Part shown: piece by piece, positions 35,112-44,783 of the stretch
Numbering within the stretch: position 1 is the stretch's first letter
Layout of the letters: each line of letters opens with the position of its first letter
Assembly (NCBI GenBank): GCA_963842775.1
Contig: CAWJHQ010000015.1
Location: forward strand, 1 to 64,000
From: R-RK-3 sp963842775
Lineage (GTDB): Bacteria > Pseudomonadota > Alphaproteobacteria > Rhizobiales > Rhodomicrobiaceae
DNA length: 64,000 nt
Direction of reading: 5' to 3'
The notes under the pieces: generated by a model
Database searches by the model: none
What the model was told of the DNA's origin: nothing
What the model saw: the letters and a program-made list of their open reading frames with translations, nothing else
Made by a program: the position numbers and the translations under genes

Positions 35112-35879
35112 ATGAACATTGTCGTCCGATTATGGCGCAATAACATCACGACCACATTTCTGGCCGGGCTGGTTCTGCTCCTTCCGGTCGTGCTGACGGT
35201 TATAATTATTGCCTGGATCGTCGACATGCTGAAGGCAGCGCTCGGTCCCGGCTCATTCCTCGGCAGCATTCTGACCACCGGCGGGACCACCATCATCGGT
35301 CCCGGCTATGACACGCTGGCGTTCCTGCTCGGCATCCTGATCGCGGTGCTCGGCATCTGGTTTCTCGGCGTCGTCGCCCGGAGCGCCGCGCAGCAAAGCA
35401 TTGAGCGCTCCATCGACCGCATCTTCACCAAGCTGCCCATCATCCGCACCATCTATAACCCGGTTTCGCGCGTCGTTCGGCTGACAACGGACAAGAACAC
35501 GGGCGACTTCTCCGGCATGGCGGTGGTGTCCTGCCGCTTCGGCGGGGCGAACGGCGTCGATGTTCTGGCGCTGCTCCCCAACCAGGAAACCTATTATATC
35601 GGCGGCGAGCCGCGCCGGATGGTCTACCTGCCCTGCGCGCCATTGCCGATGTCGGGCGGCCTCGTCATGATCCGTGAAGATGCGATCTTCCCGGTGCCGG
35701 AAATGAAGGTGGATGACCTTCTGCGGATCTATTTCTCGCTCGGCGCGCTCGGGCCCGACAGCATGCCGAAATCCCTCAGGACCAAGCCCAACAAGGTTGC
35801 TGTGTCGCAAGTGCCTGTGGTCGACCCGGATCTGGTGCCCGCGCCAAAGCGTCTGGTTGCGCAGGACGCCGCCGAATAA
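35112..35879 (+). CDS. DUF502 family membrane protein
   Basis: A 255-residue protein with two N-terminal membrane helices (FLAGLVLLLPVVLTVIIIAW and LAFLLGILIAVLGIWFLGVV) and a soluble C-terminal domain (FTKLPIIRTIYNPVSRVV, MVYLPCAPLPMSGGLVMI) typical of DUF502. No biochemical role is established. Its stop is immediately adjacent to the stop of the convergent patatin gene, with no spacer. Confidence 0.9.
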   Translation: MNIVVRLWRNNITTTFLAGLVLLLPVVLTVIIIAWIVDMLKAALGPGSFLGSILTTGGTTIIGPGYDTLAFLLGILIAVLGIWFLGVVARSAAQQSIERSIDRIFTKLPIIRTIYNPVSRVVRLTTDKNTGDFSGMAVVSCRFGGANGVDVLALLPNQETYYIGGEPRRMVYLPCAPLPMSGGLVMIREDAIFPVPEMKVDDLLRIYFSLGALGPDSMPKSLRTKPNKVAVSQVPVVDPDLVPAPKRLVAQDAAE

Positions 35880-36950
35880 TCAGCGCTCAACCTCCTGCTC
35901 ATATCCGTCGCCGCGGAACATGTGGCGAATGTCGACGGTCGAGCGCTGCCCGATGCTGTCGTAATTCATAGTCAGCCATTCCTCGGCAGCCTTGCGCCCG
36001 ATCTCGAACAGATGCGTCAGGAATGCCCGTTCCGCATTGAACTTGCTCGATGCACCGAACGAGGCCGCCGCATGCTGCTGTTCGATGATGTGAATGTTCA
36101 GCGCCCGGTATTTTTCGCTGTCCAGGCGGCTCTCCGCGAGCATGCGCCGGACGAAATCGACCGAGCGCAGTTCGGCGAGCAGGCTGGCGTTGAACGAAAT
36201 TTCATTCACCCGGTTGAGAATTTCATGCGCGCTGCGCGGGACGCCCTGGCGCTCGATCGGATTGATCTGGACGATCAGAATGTCATTGGACTTGCTGGCG
36301 TAGAAGAACGGGAACAGCACGGGATTGCCCATATAGCCGCCATCCCAATAATGCTGCCCATCGATCTCCACCGCCTGGAACAGCATCGGCAGGCAGGAGG
36401 AGGCCATGATCATGTCGGCGGTGAGTTTGCTGCCGCCGAACACTCGAACCCGGCCGGTTTCGACATTGGTAGCGGATATGAATAGCTTGAGATGCTTGCA
36501 GGAGCGCACCAGCTCGAAATCCACCATGCGCTCGATGATGGCCTTGAGCGGATTGATGTTCAGCGGATTGAAATCATAGGGCGAGACCATCCGCGTGAAG
36601 GCGTCGAAGAAGAAATAGCCGAGCGACAGATCGAGGCTCCAATCGCCGAAGATATTGAACGGCCCACGCTGGACCGGGCTGAATTCCGCCGCTTCGCTCA
36701 CCGCCTCCCAAAACAGCCGCAGCCTTTCCCTCGCGCCCTCGGCTCCGCCGCGCATAAAACCGTCGGCCAGGACCACGGCGTTGATGGCTCCGGCGCTGGT
36801 GCCGCTGATCGCCTCGATCTCGACCCGCCCGTCCTCAAGGAAGCGGTCGAGCACGCCCCAGGTGAAGGCGCCATGCGCGCCGCCGCCCTGCAATGCCAGA
36901 TTGATCGGCTTGCGCTCGCCCGTCTTGCTACCGCCGGTATCAACCGTCAT
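35880..36950 (-). CDS. Patatin-like phospholipase, cotranscribed with bdhA
   Basis: About 356 residues. The serine hydrolase motif is GTSAG (ISGTSAGAINAVVLADG), the anion hole is ALQGGGAHGAFTWGVLD, and the Asp dyad residue is in WDGGYMGNP. The ATG overlaps the bdhA stop by four bases. Patatin-like enzymes next to 3-hydroxybutyrate dehydrogenase are common in this order; a role in lipid or PHB-granule turnover is inferred. Confidence 0.93.
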   Translation of the reverse strand: MTVDTGGSKTGERKPINLALQGGGAHGAFTWGVLDRFLEDGRVEIEAISGTSAGAINAVVLADGFMRGGAEGARERLRLFWEAVSEAAEFSPVQRGPFNIFGDWSLDLSLGYFFFDAFTRMVSPYDFNPLNINPLKAIIERMVDFELVRSCKHLKLFISATNVETGRVRVFGGSKLTADMIMASSCLPMLFQAVEIDGQHYWDGGYMGNPVLFPFFYASKSNDILIVQINPIERQGVPRSAHEILNRVNEISFNASLLAELRSVDFVRRMLAESRLDSEKYRALNIHIIEQQHAAASFGASSKFNAERAFLTHLFEIGRKAAEEWLTMNYDSIGQRSTVDIRHMFRGDGYEQEVER

Positions 36951-37729
36951 TGGGCCGTCCAGCCGCCGTCGATCGGCAAGGCCGCGCCGGTGATCGAGGC
37001 CGCCGCGTCGGAGCACAGGAATACGGCCAGCGCGCCGATCTGCTCGGTGGTGACGAACTGCTTCGTCGGCTGCGCGCCCAGCAGCACGTCATGCTTCACC
37101 TGCTCTTCGGTCATGCCGCGTGACTTCATCTGATCGGGGATCTGCTTCTCCACCAGCGGGGTGAGCACATAGCCGGGGCAAATGGCGTTGGCGGTGATGC
37201 CATGCTCCGCGACTTCCAGCGCAACGGTTTTCGTCAAGCCGACAATGCCGTGCTTGGCGGCGACATAGGCGGATTTGAACGGCGAGGCGACCAGCCCATG
37301 CGCCGAGCACAGATTAATGACGCGTCCCCAACGGCGCTGCTTCATTCCCGGTATGGCATGGCGGGTAAGATGAAAAGCACTCGACAGATTGATGGCGATG
37401 ATCGCGTCCCATTTCTCGGGCGGGAAGTCCTCTATCGGAGCGACGTGCTGGATGCCGGCATTGTTGACGACGACATCGACAGCGCCGAACATCTCGTTCG
37501 CCATGCTGAACAGCGCGCCAATCTCGGCCGGTTTCGTCATGTCCGCTCCGTTGAAGCCGACTTGAATGCCGTACTCTCCCGCCAGTCTGTTGCGGATCGC
37601 GGTGATCTCGCCGGGATCACCGAAGCCGTTGAGCATCACATTGATGCCCGCTTTGGCGAAGGCTTCGGCCATGCCCAGGCCAATGCCGCTGGTCGATCCG
37701 GTGACGATGGCGCTCTTCTTCTTGTTCAT
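36947..37729 (-). CDS. bdhA: 3-hydroxybutyrate dehydrogenase
   Basis: A 260-residue short-chain dehydrogenase oxidising 3-hydroxybutyrate to acetoacetate, the last step of PHB use. Motifs are TGSTSGIGLG (NAD binding), NNAGIQHVAPIE, the catalytic serine in NLCSAHGLVAS, YVAAKHG (Tyr and Lys), and ANAICPGYVLTPLVEKQI, with the extended loop typical of the family. It heads an operon with the patatin gene. Confidence 0.95.
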   Translation of the reverse strand: MNKKKSAIVTGSTSGIGLGMAEAFAKAGINVMLNGFGDPGEITAIRNRLAGEYGIQVGFNGADMTKPAEIGALFSMANEMFGAVDVVVNNAGIQHVAPIEDFPPEKWDAIIAINLSSAFHLTRHAIPGMKQRRWGRVINLCSAHGLVASPFKSAYVAAKHGIVGLTKTVALEVAEHGITANAICPGYVLTPLVEKQIPDQMKSRGMTEEQVKHDVLLGAQPTKQFVTTEQIGALAVFLCSDAAASITGAALPIDGGWTAQ

Positions 37730-37872
37730 GAAAATCTCCGGCGATTATGGAAAGAGGTGATGAGCGGCGTTCTACAGGGGTTTGCCGCCGATGACAGCCC
37801 GCATCGCGTTTCAGTCAGCAAGTTTCATGCCGTGGGGGCGTTCCGCTCGTCACGAGCACTTGAATAATCGTG

Positions 37873-39087
37873 TTATGCGGAGACCGATTCAGCGGCATCA
37901 GCGTCAGCGGCGGGCTGCCGCTCGGTCCACATCAGCACGAGCGCTGAAGCCGTCAGCGGAATGGCAAGCGCTGCCAGGAGGATGAAGAGCTCGGAGAAGC
38001 CCCCATAGGCATTGTGGAAAGTGGAAACCACCGGAACGGCGATGGCGACCGCGGCGAAACTCAGCGTGTAGCGGACCGAATAGACCCTGGTGCGGTATTC
38101 AGGCGGGGTATAGCGCGCAACCATGACCTCATTGATCGGCACCTGGCCGAAGACCAGGAACATCATCGCCAGCGCTGTGAACAGCGTCGTCGCTCCGCCG
38201 ACAAGGCCGGTGAGCAGCAGCATCGGCACCTGCAACAGCGCCAGAGGCAGGAAGATACGGCTGAGCGAATGGCGGTCGGCAAGTGAGCCGATCAGGAGCT
38301 GGGCGAGCGCGGCCACCGCATAAACGAGGAAGACATACAGCCCGACCCCCGAAACGGTGCTGGTCAGTTCCGCGAGCCGCGTCTCGAACAGCTTGGGCAT
38401 GACGATGGTGGTCGAGCTGAAGATGAAGCTGCCGATCGCGGTTGAGAACAGCAGCACGCCGAACACGGTGATCATTTCGCTGCGCGGAATGCTTCGGGCG
38501 CTCGCTGCGCGGGCCGGCGACCGGAGCGGCCCCGGATCGGGCACCAGCGCCCAGAAGACCAGCCCAGCGGCGATCGACGCCAGTCCGGGCGCGATGAAGG
38601 CCGCACGCCAGGAGATCAGATCGGTGAGCACACCAGTGATGAGCGCGGCCGATGCCACCCCCAGATTGCCGCACAAACCGTTGAGACCCATGATGCGGCC
38701 GAGGCGAGCCGGGTCGATAGCCGAAAGCATGGAATTGCCGATCGGATGATAGATCGCCGCGAACGCCCCGACGAGCGTCAGCGCCGCACCGATCTGCAAG
38801 GGCGTCCGGGCTAATCCCGCCAGGACGCATCCGGCGCCCGCACCCACGAAAAACACAGAGATGAGGAGATGTCCGCTTACCCGCTTGCCGATCCAGCCGA
38901 CGGGCATGGAGAACAGGCCGAACGCAACAAAGCCGCCAACCGAATAGGGCAAGAGCTCGCCAAATGGCTGGTTGAATTCGGCCGAGAGCGCAAGCACCAC
39001 CGCCGGATAGATGAGCATGACGAAATGATCGAGCGCATGGGCAAAATTCAGGCAGCCGATAAGGGTGGAAGACTTGCTCGATCCCAT
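37873..39087 (-). CDS. MFS transporter
   Basis: About 404 residues with twelve predicted helices in two halves. It begins SSKSSTLIGCLNFAHALDHF and contains GAFAAIYHPIGNSMLSAI and GLNGLCGNLGVASAALITG, which resemble the fosmidomycin-resistance / YfnC type of MFS proteins (HxxxH near the start and the YHP segment). Substrate unknown. It follows bdhA on the same strand by ~140 bases but is probably separate. Confidence 0.85.
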   Translation of the reverse strand: MGSSKSSTLIGCLNFAHALDHFVMLIYPAVVLALSAEFNQPFGELLPYSVGGFVAFGLFSMPVGWIGKRVSGHLLISVFFVGAGAGCVLAGLARTPLQIGAALTLVGAFAAIYHPIGNSMLSAIDPARLGRIMGLNGLCGNLGVASAALITGVLTDLISWRAAFIAPGLASIAAGLVFWALVPDPGPLRSPARAASARSIPRSEMITVFGVLLFSTAIGSFIFSSTTIVMPKLFETRLAELTSTVSGVGLYVFLVYAVAALAQLLIGSLADRHSLSRIFLPLALLQVPMLLLTGLVGGATTLFTALAMMFLVFGQVPINEVMVARYTPPEYRTRVYSVRYTLSFAAVAIAVPVVSTFHNAYGGFSELFILLAALAIPLTASALVLMWTERQPAADADAAESVSA

Positions 39088-39256
39088 TGCCAGTCCTGAA
39101 CTCTTGCCACAATGCAGATCAGTATAAAGGCTGCCCAGAATTATGGCACTTGCCGAAAACGCATAGCGGCTATCCCGCAAATGGTACAGCCGCCGTTAAG
39201 CCAGCGGCATGTTAGATGGGCCGCGCAAGGCACCGCTACGCTGAGGGGAACGCTCG

Positions 39257-40636
39257 ATGGCCACAGGTTTTGTCGAAAGCATCAGCCGCCTGACCCGCAC
39301 GCCGGCGTTTAAATTCTTCCTCATCGGCGGCCTCATTCTGCTCCTCACCATCCCGCTTGCGCTCATCTGGTTTCTGGTCTCCGAGCGGGAAGGCCGGTTC
39401 ACTGAGGTGAAGGCTGAACTCGCGCAGCTCTTCGGCGGCGAGCAGCGAATTTTCGGGCCTTTGCTCATCGTGCCTTACACAGTTCGGGTCGTGCGGGCGC
39501 AGTATGACAAGCAGATCGAAGACACCGAACAGCGCTACGCGGTGTTTCTGCCGGACGATTTCGTCGTCAATGGCGACACGAAATCGGAAATCCGCCGCCG
39601 CTCGATCTATGACGTGACGCTGTATACAGCGCGGGTAAAACTGTCAGGGCGCTTCCCCGCTCCCGATATGCGGCTCGTCGACCCGGAGGCGACATCGGTC
39701 CGGTGGCGCGACAGCTTTCTTTCGCTGCTGATCAGCGACGTTTCCGGCCTGAAGGAGAGCGCCGCGCTCACCCTGGATGGCAGCCGCAGCATTCCCTTCG
39801 AGCCGAGCAACGGCCTGCCGAACAACACCGCGCCCGGGCTCAATGTGCGGCTGTTCCCCGTCGACACTGCGACGGATCAGCCGCCGGCTGCATTCACCTT
39901 CGAATCCGATCTGGTGTTCAATGGCTCCTCGGCCCTTACCTTCGCCCCCGTCGGACGGGAGACGCGCATCTCGCTGACGGCAGACTGGCCGCATCCCAGC
40001 TTCACCGGCGCATTCCTGCCCGAGACGCGGGACATCCGCAGCGACGGTTTTGCGGCAAGCTGGCGGATCCCGCATCTGGCGCGCAACGTGCCGCAGGCCT
40101 GGCGGGTCGGCCCGACGGAGACCGCAAATGTTCACATGCGGCTCTGGCCGGCCTTGTCGGGGGTCAACTTCTACGTCCCCATCGATTATTACGATCTCGT
40201 CAACCGGGCCGCGAAATATGGCCTGATGTTTCTCGCCGTTGCCTTCTTCGGAGTCTTCGTGCTGGAGCTCACCTCCGGCAAGCAGGTTCACGCGGTGCAA
40301 TATGTGTTCGTCGGCGTGGCGATGATCCTGTTTTACGTTTTGCTTCTGAGCTTCGCGGAGCATATAGGCTTTGCCACCGCCTATCTCGCGGCTGCGGTCG
40401 CGACGGGCGGCATGTTGTCGCTTTACGTCGGCATGTCGCTTCGAAGTGCCGCAAGAGGCTTCATCATGCTATGCGTCTTTCTTATTCTTTTTGGGCTGCT
40501 ATATCTCATTCTGCGCCTTCAGGATTATGCGATGCTGGCCGGGGCCGTGGCGGGATTCGTCATGCTGACGATCACCATGTTCGCCACTCTCCGCGTCAAC
40601 TGGTCAGGCGAGACGGCAGCACCAAGCGGCGGATAA
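39257..40636 (+). CDS. creD: CreD-like inner-membrane protein
   Basis: A 459-residue protein with one N-terminal helix, a large periplasmic region and five or six C-terminal helices. Strong family text includes FGPLLIVPYTVRV, TADWPHPSFTGAFLPETRDI, and YVPIDYYDLVNRAAKYGLMF. CreD is induced by CreBC in Enterobacteria and contributes to envelope integrity; no creBC is nearby. It ends 13 bases before sdhB. Confidence 0.92.
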   Translation: MATGFVESISRLTRTPAFKFFLIGGLILLLTIPLALIWFLVSEREGRFTEVKAELAQLFGGEQRIFGPLLIVPYTVRVVRAQYDKQIEDTEQRYAVFLPDDFVVNGDTKSEIRRRSIYDVTLYTARVKLSGRFPAPDMRLVDPEATSVRWRDSFLSLLISDVSGLKESAALTLDGSRSIPFEPSNGLPNNTAPGLNVRLFPVDTATDQPPAAFTFESDLVFNGSSALTFAPVGRETRISLTADWPHPSFTGAFLPETRDIRSDGFAASWRIPHLARNVPQAWRVGPTETANVHMRLWPALSGVNFYVPIDYYDLVNRAAKYGLMFLAVAFFGVFVLELTSGKQVHAVQYVFVGVAMILFYVLLLSFAEHIGFATAYLAAAVATGGMLSLYVGMSLRSAARGFIMLCVFLILFGLLYLILRLQDYAMLAGAVAGFVMLTITMFATLRVNWSGETAAPSGG

Positions 40637-40649
40637 GCGGAATAGGCAT

Positions 40650-41435
40650 ATGGTTGAGCTGACACTTCCCAAGAATTCGACGGTCACCGAGGGCAAGACC
40701 TGGAACAAGCCGGCGCGCAACGGCAAGCAGCGCTGGAAGGAATTCCGCGTCTATCGCTGGACGCCGGATGACGGCGCCAACCCGCGCATCGACACCTACC
40801 ACCTCAATCTGGAGGATACCGGTCCGATGGTCCTGGACGGGATCATCAAGATCAAGAATGAGATCGACTCGTCGCTCACCTTCCGCCGTTCCTGCCGCGA
40901 GGGCATTTGCGGCTCCTGCGCGATGAATATCGACGGCACCAATACGCTGGCCTGCACCAAATCGATCGAGGACATTCGCGGCGCGGTGAAGATCTATCCG
41001 CTGCCGCATTTGCCCGTCGTGAAAGATCTGGTGCCCGATCTCACCAATTTTTACGCCCAGCATCAATCGATCCAGCCCTGGCTGAAGACCGAGAGCGTCA
41101 CGCCGGAAAAGGAATGGCGCCAGTCGCGCGAGGACCGCGAGAAACTGGACGGCATGTATGAGTGCATCCTCTGCGCCTGCTGCTCGACGGCCTGCCCCTC
41201 CTATTGGTGGAACAGCGACCGCTTTCTCGGCCCGGCCGCGCTGCTCCAGGCCAATCGCTGGGTGGCCGACAGCCGCGACGAAGCGACCGGCGAACGCCTC
41301 AACGATCTCGAAGACCCCTTCCGCATCTATCGCTGCCACACCATCTTGAACTGCGCGCAGGTCTGCCCGAAGGGTCTCAATCCCGGCAAGCAGATCGCCG
41401 AGTTGAAGAAGAAGATGGTCGAGCGGCGGGTCTAG
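40650..41435 (+). CDS. sdhB: Succinate dehydrogenase iron-sulfur subunit
   Basis: A 261-residue electron-transfer subunit of complex II. The 2Fe-2S site is RSCREGICGSCAMNIDG with a later CTKSI cysteine. The 4Fe-4S and 3Fe-4S sites are ECILCACCSTACPSYWW and CAQVCPKGLNPGKQI. All cluster cysteines are present. The flanking genes are creD and a metallopeptidase, so sdhC, sdhD and sdhA must be elsewhere; usually the four genes are together. Confidence 0.96.
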   Translation: MVELTLPKNSTVTEGKTWNKPARNGKQRWKEFRVYRWTPDDGANPRIDTYHLNLEDTGPMVLDGIIKIKNEIDSSLTFRRSCREGICGSCAMNIDGTNTLACTKSIEDIRGAVKIYPLPHLPVVKDLVPDLTNFYAQHQSIQPWLKTESVTPEKEWRQSREDREKLDGMYECILCACCSTACPSYWWNSDRFLGPAALLQANRWVADSRDEATGERLNDLEDPFRIYRCHTILNCAQVCPKGLNPGKQIAELKKKMVERRV

Positions 41436-41512
41436 AGCAGATCCGTTCCGATAAAAAGTGGCTCTATATCCCGGTTTTGGTCGAAAAAATTCTGCGACGC
41501 AAACCGGTATCT
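41433..41512. repeat. Dispersed intergenic repeat, CGCATTTT/GACGCAAACCGG family
   Basis: It begins at the sdhB stop with TAGAGCAGATCCGTTCCG and contains TTCTGCGACGCAAACCGG, similar to the copies in the Tad locus at 55945 and 61499. Confidence 0.6.
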
Positions 41513-41550
41513 AAGCAGACATTCGTTGGGCAACCAAGGAATGTCTGCTT
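41513..41550. terminator. Strong hairpin after sdhB
   Basis: A perfect 12-bp stem (AAGCAGACATTC / GAATGTCTGCTT) with a 14-base loop. No T-run follows, so it may be a terminator, an mRNA-stabilising hairpin or the distal part of the dispersed repeat. Confidence 0.45.
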
Positions 41551-41571
41551 AACCGCTCCGCCGCAAGGTTC

Positions 41572-41979
41572 ATGACCGCCGCAATGTTCGCTCATCAGCC
41601 CCGCTCGCGGGAGGATTTCGAGGTCGTCGCCCAGGAGGTCTGGGACGCGCTGCCCGAGCATTTCCGCGAGATCGTCGGCAATCTGTCGATCCAGATCGAG
41701 GATTTCGCCAGCCGCGACACGCTGGATCATATGGGCATCGCCAGCCCTTACGGCCTGCTTGGGCTCTATCACGGGCTGGGGCTGCCGTTCAAAAGCGTCT
41801 GGGACCTGCCGCATGGGCCGGACATGATCTTCCTCTACCGCATCCCGATCCTCGCTTTCGCCCATGCCGGCATGGAACCCGTCCGCGATGTGATTAGCCA
41901 TGTGCTGATCCACGAGATCGGCCATCATTTCGGTTTCTCTGACGCGGATATGGAAGCGATCGAGGCGGGTGAGCCATGA
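41572..41979 (+). CDS. Small zinc metallopeptidase-like protein (MMP/UPF0054-unlike, HEIGHHFG type)
   Basis: A 135-residue cytosolic protein ending in the zinc motif HVLIHEIGHHFGFSDADM (HExxH plus a downstream acidic residue). It matches the short 'metallopeptidase family' proteins common in Alphaproteobacteria. Substrate unknown. Its last four bases overlap the next gene (ATGA). Confidence 0.85.
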   Translation: MTAAMFAHQPRSREDFEVVAQEVWDALPEHFREIVGNLSIQIEDFASRDTLDHMGIASPYGLLGLYHGLGLPFKSVWDLPHGPDMIFLYRIPILAFAHAGMEPVRDVISHVLIHEIGHHFGFSDADMEAIEAGEP

Positions 41980-42540
41980 TTGCTTCGTTTAGCGGCTCGC
42001 CAATCCGCCGGGCGGCGGCGGCCGTTTTCGCCTTCACCTTGCTCACGGCCGCTGCTGTGGGAACGGTACGCTGGATGCAATTCGTTTACGCGCCGCCCAC
42101 GGCTGAGGAATATCTCGCCCATTTGGGCAGCGGGGCAGACGCTGATCCCCGCCGGCGCTTTGACCTATGACGGCCAGAACTTTACATGCGGGCGCTTCCC
42201 GACCATCCTCAACGCAAAGCTCGACGATTACGGCGCTGCTTTTTTCGGCTTCGTGCTGCTGAACCCCATGCGTTTCGACGCCATGCCGCTGACGCTGAAG
42301 CGCTATGCCTACGCCCATGAATGCGGCCATCAATATGTCGGCTATGACGAGGGCGAGGCCGATTGCTACGCGGTGCGCCGTGGCCGCCGTGAAGGCTGGC
42401 TCGACGCGCAGGCGATGGACGATATCTGCGCTTTCATCAGCCGCTCGAAAGGCGACGGCGTGCATGCGCTCGGCACGCGGCGTTGCCAGATGATGCGGCA
42501 ATGCCTTGCACGCTCACGCACCGGGCGCGAGCCGCTTTGA
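41976..42540 (+). CDS. Exported metalloprotease-like protein (frameshifted)
   Basis: The N-terminal frame carries a membrane or signal helix (AAAAVFAFTLLTAAAVGTV). Near 42130 GGGG instead of GGG shifts the frame; removing one G gives LAHLGSGQTLIPAGALTYDG and then the rest. The zinc-site-like motif is YAHECGHQYVGYDEGEADC, followed by RREGWLDAQAMDDI. About 187 residues in all. It is coupled to the preceding metallopeptidase gene. Function unknown. Confidence 0.7.
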
Positions 42541-43125
42541 TCGGTCGCAGTGGGCTGCGGAAGGGAGACCGCAGTATCTCGCACAAGGCGGCACGCCTTC
42601 CGAAGTTGCCGGCAGCGATGTTAGCCCCAGGCTAAAACGAGGGGGCACATCGCGATTGGCGACATGCCCCCCGCCCCGAGCATTGCCGGAAAAATGCTCA
42701 GGTGCTGTGAGCGAACTGGGGAGGACGTCCGCTCGTGCTTCTCGGAAAGGCCAGCAAATTGGGGATATCCGCCGCGACCGGCCTCATGATGGTGCTTTTC
42801 GCCTCCGGGTAGGACGAGGTGTCGGCGCACTCAAGCAGATGCGGAGCAAAAGCGGCCAGCAGATCGGTGAAGCGTTCCATTGGAATGTCTCCGGTGCAAT
42901 GTTGTCAGCGTATCAACACGATTGCCCACCGAATTATTCGAAGAGGCTTTCGCGAAACCGATTTCGCCTCTTTCACATGCCGTATCAACGCGATACGAGC
43001 CGGTTAAAATAACAGTTAAATTTTAGCCATCAGGCTGAATTCTATCTTAAATATAATAGAAGATAAGAGAGGGGCTGTTCGTCAGCGTCTGCAGATATCG
43101 CGCCGCAAATGAGGGGGGCATTTCT
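42541..43125. other. Long intergenic stretch with one possible small gene
   Basis: About 585 bases. Apart from the small reverse frame at 42698-42880 I see nothing coding. The right part (42950-43090) is AT-rich, as expected for the promoter of the gene at 43126. Confidence 0.4.
42698..42880 (-). CDS. Possible 60-residue protein
   Basis: ATG at 42880 follows GGAG by eight bases. The product starts MERFTDLLAAFAPHLLECAD and is mildly acidic with no motif. The good RBS is the main support; family unknown. Confidence 0.35.
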   Translation of the reverse strand: MERFTDLLAAFAPHLLECADTSSYPEAKSTIMRPVAADIPNLLAFPRSTSGRPPQFAHST

Positions 43126-43563
43126 GTGGGCAATATCAATATTCACAATTTGGAAACTCAGATGCAGATCAAGACCCAGCCTTTCAAAGAAGCCATCGAA
43201 ATCAAGAACACCGGCATTGCCTTCGACGTCTACAATAACGGCGCAAAGCGCATTGGCGACCTCGCCGTTACCAAGAACGGCCTCGTTTGGAACAATGGCA
43301 GTGCACAGCGCAAGGCCGTCACTGTGAAGTGGGACGACTTCATCACCTGGATGCAGAAGCAGACCCAGACCACCGCACAGTCGCAGGCGCGCACGCTGAA
43401 CCAGACGCGCACCGCGAACCAGTCCCGCACGCTGACGCAGCCCCAGACGCGCACCGCGCCGAAGGCCAAGATCGCCGCGAAGACCGGCAACGCCATCTCG
43501 GCCAAAAAGCCTACCATCAAGATCACAGCTTCGGCCAAAACGGCCCGCAAGAAGGCCCACTGA
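43126..43563 (+). CDS. Unknown protein with basic Gln/Thr/Arg repeat tail
   Basis: A 145-residue protein from a GTG (an ATG at 43162 is possible). Residues ~13-80 are a compact domain (TQPFKEAIEIKNTGIAFDVY, LVWNNGSAQRKAVTVKW). Residues ~80-110 are a repetitive tract with RTLNQTRTANQSRTLTQ, and the end is Lys/Ala-rich (KTARKKAH), like the tails of histone-H1-like proteins. A nucleic-acid-binding role is suggested only by charge. I do not recognise the family. Confidence 0.6.
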   Translation: MGNINIHNLETQMQIKTQPFKEAIEIKNTGIAFDVYNNGAKRIGDLAVTKNGLVWNNGSAQRKAVTVKWDDFITWMQKQTQTTAQSQARTLNQTRTANQSRTLTQPQTRTAPKAKIAAKTGNAISAKKPTIKITASAKTARKKAH

Positions 43564-43570
43564 CCGACCT

Positions 43571-43610
43571 AGAGCATGATCGCTTCAAATTGAAACGGTC
43601 ATGCTTTAGT
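43571..43610. repeat. Short copy of the GAGCATGATC repeat
   Basis: AGAGCATGATCGCTTCAAAT pairs with the following TTGAAACGGTCATGCTT as a near-perfect inverted repeat between two convergent genes, so it may also serve as terminator. Confidence 0.65.
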
Positions 43611-43684
43611 TTTTTTGCCTTCGCACGATTTTGGGAAACTGGCACCTCGCATTCCCGACCGTGCTTCAGCGAATGTGGATGCCG

Positions 43685-44748
43685 TCAGGCGTGCACGAAA
43701 GGCTCCAGCCCTGAAAGCCGCATTTTCGGCTCCACTTTCGCAATTTGCCTCGGCGCGTATTTCTCCACATGCGCCTTGATGTGCGCGATATGCTCCGGCG
43801 TCGAACCGCAGCAGCCACCAACGATATTCACCAGGCCGTCGCGCGCCCATTCTTCCAGCTTGCAAGCCATTTCATCCGGCGTCTCGTCATATTCGCCCAT
43901 GGCGTTCGGCAGCCCGGCATTGGGATGGGTCGAGACGTAGCAATCGGCGACGCCGGCGATTTCCACCACGGACGGTCGCAGATGCTCCGCGCCGAAGGAG
44001 CAGTTCAGCCCGATCGAGAACGGCTTCAGATGGCGCATGGAATACCAGAAGGCCATCGGCGTCTGGCCCGAGAGATTGCGGCCTGAGAGATCGGTAATGG
44101 TGCCGGAGATCATCACCGGCAGCGTCGACGCCGAGCTCCTCGAATGTCTCCAGCACAGCGAAGCCGGCAGCTTTGGCGTTCAGCGTATCGAAGATGGTTT
44201 CGATCATGATCGTGTCGACGCCGCCTTCGATCAGCCCGCGCGTCTGTTCGGAATAGGCCGCGACCAATTCCTCGAAGCTGACATTGCGGAAGCCGGGATT
44301 GTTCACATCCGGGGAAAGCGAAGCGGTGCGGTTGGTGGGTCCGAGGGCGCCGGCGACGAAACGCGGCCGGTCCGGCGTCTTCGCCGTCCAGAGGTCGGCG
44401 GATTCCCTGGCGATCCTTGCCGCCTCGACATTGATCTCGTAGCTCAGCGCCTGCATGCCGTAATCGGCCATCGAGATGGCCTGCGCATTGAATGTATTGG
44501 TCTCGATAATGTCGGCGCCCGCTTCCAGATAGGCTTCGTGAATACCGCGAATGATCTCGGGCTGCGTGAGCACCAGGAGATCGTTGTTGCCCTTCACATC
44601 CGACGGCCAGTCGGCGAAGCGCTCCCCGCGATATTCAGCCTCGCCGAGACGATGGCGCTGAATCATCGTGCCCATCGCGCCGTCGATGATCAGGATGCGC
44701 GTGGCCGCCGCCTGCTTCAGTGCCTCGATCCGCTCGTTCGCGTGTCAT
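43685..44748 (-). CDS. metH: Methionine synthase homocysteine-binding module, stand-alone (frameshifted)
   Basis: About 354 residues from the ATG at 44748 (AGGAAGG before it), read through two apparent one-base insertions near 44730 and 44123. The sequence follows the homocysteine domain of cobalamin-dependent MetH: IIDGAMGTMIQRHRL, KGNNDLLVLTQPEIIRG, AGADIIETNTFNAQAI, GALGPTNRTASLSPD, and the zinc ligands in NCSFGAE and NIVGGCCGST. It stops after MRLSGLEPF, exactly where full-length MetH enters its folate domain. The folate and cobalamin domains are not in the window. Split MetH proteins are known in other Proteobacteria. Third gene of the methionine operon. Confidence 0.85.
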
Positions 44749-44783
44749 GATCGCCTTCCTTTCGCTGATGCCTTATCCGAGGC

